DNA from: Amaurobius ferox
Lineage: Eukaryota; Arthropoda; Arachnida; Araneae; Amaurobiidae
Length of the DNA: 64,000 bases
Assembly: GCA_951213105.1 (NCBI GenBank)
Contig: OX578145.1
Location: forward strand, 122,878,925-122,942,924
Direction of reading: 5' to 3'
Under the pieces are notes generated by a model. The model had not been told where the DNA came from. It was given only the letters and a program-made list of their open reading frames with translations, and did not search any database. Made by a program: the position numbers and the translations under genes. Below, in pieces: positions 61,780 through 64,000 of the stretch (its first letter is position 1; every line of letters starts with the position of its first letter).

Positions 61780-61870
61780 ACACTTTAAATAGTAGGCCGT
61801 CCGTCCAAATAGTTGCTCTTAGTCCTCTGGACGAGTCGGACGGTCTGGGTCTTCTACACTTTAAATAGTA
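61780..61870 (+). mobile_element. 61-bp SINE-tail insertion with 15-bp duplication
   Basis: ACACTTTAAATAGTA flanks the insert at 61780-61794 and 61856-61870. The insert 61795-61855 starts GGCCGTCCGTCC, contains CCTCTGGACGAGTCGG and ends ACGGTCTGGGTCTTCT. GGCCGTCC can pair with GGACGGTC. There is no tRNA-like head or pol III box, so it is not a SINE in the usual sense. Confidence 0.92.
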
Positions 61871-61912
61871 CCTAACGGAAAAGGAACGCTAATTCTTGAA
61901 CGAAATAGGGTT

Positions 61913-63896
61913 GTTTGTTGAAGGAATTACCAATTGCCAGTTGCGAAATTTTCGCGACAGGTTCAATTCGGTTTATATACGTATATATATAATATAAACA
62001 CCTTGATTTATCTTCTGTTTATTTATCTCTGTGTAACGCTTGGCAGAAATTTTGGCGACGAATTTAGCGAGATATCGACAACTTGGCGACTTTTTTTAAA
62101 TATTACGAAATTGACGTCAAATCAATGAAATGAATGCTGTTTCGAAAGGGGATAGTATTGTAATGATGTTTCGGAAGTATTTATCTGTCAGTCCAACCGT
62201 CCCGCTTGGCGACAAATTTGGCGCGTTTTTAAATATCGCCAAATGGATAAAAATGTCGACAAATCGATAACAATTTCGCCAAATTGATAAATATAAAGCA
62301 AAATTTATTAAATTAATTGTGTTTTGAAAGGAAATAGTATTGTAATGATATTTTAATAGCTTTTGCCTGTCAGTCCAACCGTCCCACTTGGTGAAAAGTT
62401 TGACGAAATTTTAAAATGTCGCCAAATTGATTAAAATATCGCCAAATTAATGATAATGTTGGCAAAGTGAAAAAATGTCGCCAAATTCATAAAAATGACG
62501 GCAAATCAATAAATTAATTATGTGTTGAAAAGAGATGATATTGTAATAATGTTTCGGCAGCGTTTGTCTGTCTTTCCAATTGCCCCACTTGGTGACAATT
62601 TTGACGAGTTTTTAAAATGTCTCAAAATTGAACAAAATATCACAAAAATTAACGAAAATGTATGTCACCAAACCGATGAAAATTTAATATCTTTGAAAGA
62701 ATATAAGAATCTATTATAAAAAAAAGCCATTTATCTGTTCGTCCGTCCGTGACGTTTGGCAAAAAATTTTACAAAGAATTTGGCGGGATGTCGCAAATGT
62801 CGCCAAATTGATAAAAATGACGCCAAATGGGAGGTAATATTTTACAAATTTTGAATTCCGTCATATAACGGGCAGACCTTCTAGTAACAGATAGTGACAA
62901 ACTTGCATTTATCCTTAGGTATACTTCTAGTCATTTCACCCGCGCTTCGCTTGCTAGTGGTTAAATGTGACACCTGTGTCACATTTAATGACGAAAGTAT
63001 AATGGAGGTTTGGGAATCACAACCTTTCATCCATGGAGGTAAAAGTAAAGAGTTAAAACTTCATATTAAGAAAATGCTAATGTCGTTTGAGATAATCATT
63101 CAAGTAGCGCTGGGATAAGATAATCAGTGTTTCTTTCAGGACTTTTTGACCCGGAGGTCGAATGAAATTTTAGAGGGTGGCAAGTTTTCTATTTGCCCTA
63201 TATAAATATATCTAACTGTTATGTCATAAATAGAAACTAGGTTAACATAAAACGTGTCCGGGGGGACGAATACTCGTCTCCGGGGGGGGGGGGGGGTATG
63301 CCTTAAAGAAACACCGAAGATAAGTAATCCTGCATTGTATGCATTTCTATGGCGAAGGCCTAAAATATTCATTTAAACTGTTAATTTTGTAAAAATAAAT
63401 TGTTAACGCAATACAAAGTAGAACTGAATCAATAAAGAATATTACTACGTATTCAAAATTATTTTACCTTTCAATTTATTTTTATCTCCCTATATTCTGC
63501 ATTCTATTCTACAACTATGAAGAAATACTAGTTAATTATGCGCATAATTAGAAAACCCTTAAATTAAAAATAATCAAAAATATATATACTAAATACTACA
63601 TCTTTCTGCTGTGTCAACAAACAAAAGCAGCTACCTTACTAACACTAGTGACACCTAGATATAAATCTCAAAGCATTATGGCATTTTCAAGAGTTTCATC
63701 CATAGGAGATTTTTTCCTTCTTTCTAACTCACACAGGTGTCACATTTAATGACCACTAGCCAGCGAAGCGCGGGTGAAATGACCAAAAGCATACATAAAA
63801 GAAATGCAAGTTAGTCACTATCTGTGTAGACATAAATCGAACTGAACCTGTTGCGAAAATTACGCAACTGGGAGTCAGTAATTCCTTCAACAAACG
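61913..63896. mobile_element. Inverted-repeat element interrupted by a minisatellite
   Basis: The right arm (63732-63896) is continuous. Its complement on the left is split: 61913-61980 (GTTTGTTGAAGGAATTAC start) and 62884-62979 (ACAGATAGTGACAAACTTGC start), with the array 61985-62880 between them. The central part 62980-63731 is AT-rich and has a 15-nt G run (63282-63296). No transposase frame seen. Confidence 0.75.
61985..62880 (+). repeat. Minisatellite of ~190-bp units with GCCAAATTGATAAA sub-repeats
   Basis: Landmarks of the form GTCAGTCCAACCGTCCCRCT followed by TGGYGA recur at about 62188 and 62370, with more diverged versions at about 62025, 62567 and 62737. Within units, TCGCCAAATTGATAAAAATG-like pieces repeat every 20-35 bp. 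The open frame at 62522-62719 is part of a unit. Confidence 0.75.
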
Positions 63897-64000
63897 ACAC
63901 TATCGACATTCGTCGAAAACGTGAAAGTGAATTAAAACTTTATCTCTGAGTTTGGTGGCAGATTTTTGCGTTAAATAGTCACTTTCTGAAGTCATGAATT
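63897..64000. other. Right edge, nothing recognised
   Basis: Flank of the inverted-repeat element. No coding or repeat signal that I could assign. Confidence 0.4.

Larger units (their letters stand above)
2343..63296. repeat. Five long C/G homopolymers
   Basis: C runs at 2343-2359 (17), 34502-34522 (21) and 51888-51906 (19), and G runs at 7071-7084 (14) and 63282-63296 (15). Feature span covers the first to the last run only; the sequence between them is described elsewhere. Confidence 0.9.

Noticed and set aside
61780..61870. Reading the 61-bp module as a tiny MITE because its ends are inverted repeats.
   Set aside because: The 15-bp duplication and the variable 12-16 bp range among members do not fit cut-and-paste DNA transposons; reverse transcription explains them better.
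1..64000. CRISPR arrays, operons, phage or prokaryotic regulatory sites.
   Set aside because: Direct repeats here lack the regular unique-spacer pattern, and genes have spliceosomal introns.

Overview
The window looks like eukaryotic nuclear DNA from an arthropod. A chelicerate (spider-like) genome is my best guess, but the sequence does not fix the taxon. It is very AT-rich, genes are cut into short exons (93-301 bp) by multi-kilobase GT-AG introns, and most of the remaining DNA is degraded transposable elements, tRNA-derived SINEs, microsatellites and diverged tandem repeats. There is no sign of prokaryotic organisation: no operons, no CRISPR array, no rRNA genes.

Two cellular genes can be assembled from exons, and they are transcribed away from each other. 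On the minus strand, four exons at 18475-18359, 15455-15333, 7425-7323 and 1744-1651 join in phase into a protein resembling the C-terminal region of the nucleolar protein NOL8; the gene runs off the left edge. On the plus strand, eight exons from 24998 to 47805 join in phase into a 455-residue DEAD-box helicase of the DDX18/Has1 (pitchoune) family with all helicase motifs intact, followed by a poly(A) signal at 47825. Both families act in the nucleolus in large-subunit ribosome assembly, so the pair may be a co-expressed neighbourhood (inference). Both models are shorter than their families: the NOL8-like model lacks the N-terminal RRM half, and the helicase lacks the basic N- and C-terminal tails.

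Layout: 1-18.5 kb, NOL8-like exons and introns, holding a SINE (4231-4517), a nested hairpin of short modules (6361-6861), a 4.8-kb inverted repeat with LTR-like arms (8262-13057) and a hAT-like composite (15.9-18.3 kb). 18.5-25 kb, intergenic, with a promoter-like stretch and a 3.2-kb DDE transposon with 97-bp terminal inverted repeats (19865-23037). 25-47.8 kb, the helicase gene, whose introns hold hAT, DDE_3 and mariner remnants and several tandem repeats. 47.8-64 kb, no recognisable gene; a MADF-like remnant, a second SINE, copies of a 0.8-1.15 kb repeat family, and an inverted-repeat element whose left arm is split by a minisatellite.

The most unusual signal is a set of very short insertions (40-63 bp) at 12214, 24443, 25271, 37742 and 61795. 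Each is flanked by a 12-16 bp target-site duplication and each matches the last ~60 nt of the SINE. Four carry a full module whose ends can form an 8-bp stem, and substitutions in that stem are largely compensatory. One insertion has an empty-site counterpart inside this same window, in the other arm of the large inverted repeat. A cluster at 6361-6861 looks like the same module inserted repeatedly at one 12-bp target and then folded into a large hairpin. I read these as autonomously recognisable SINE-tail units moved by target-primed reverse transcription.
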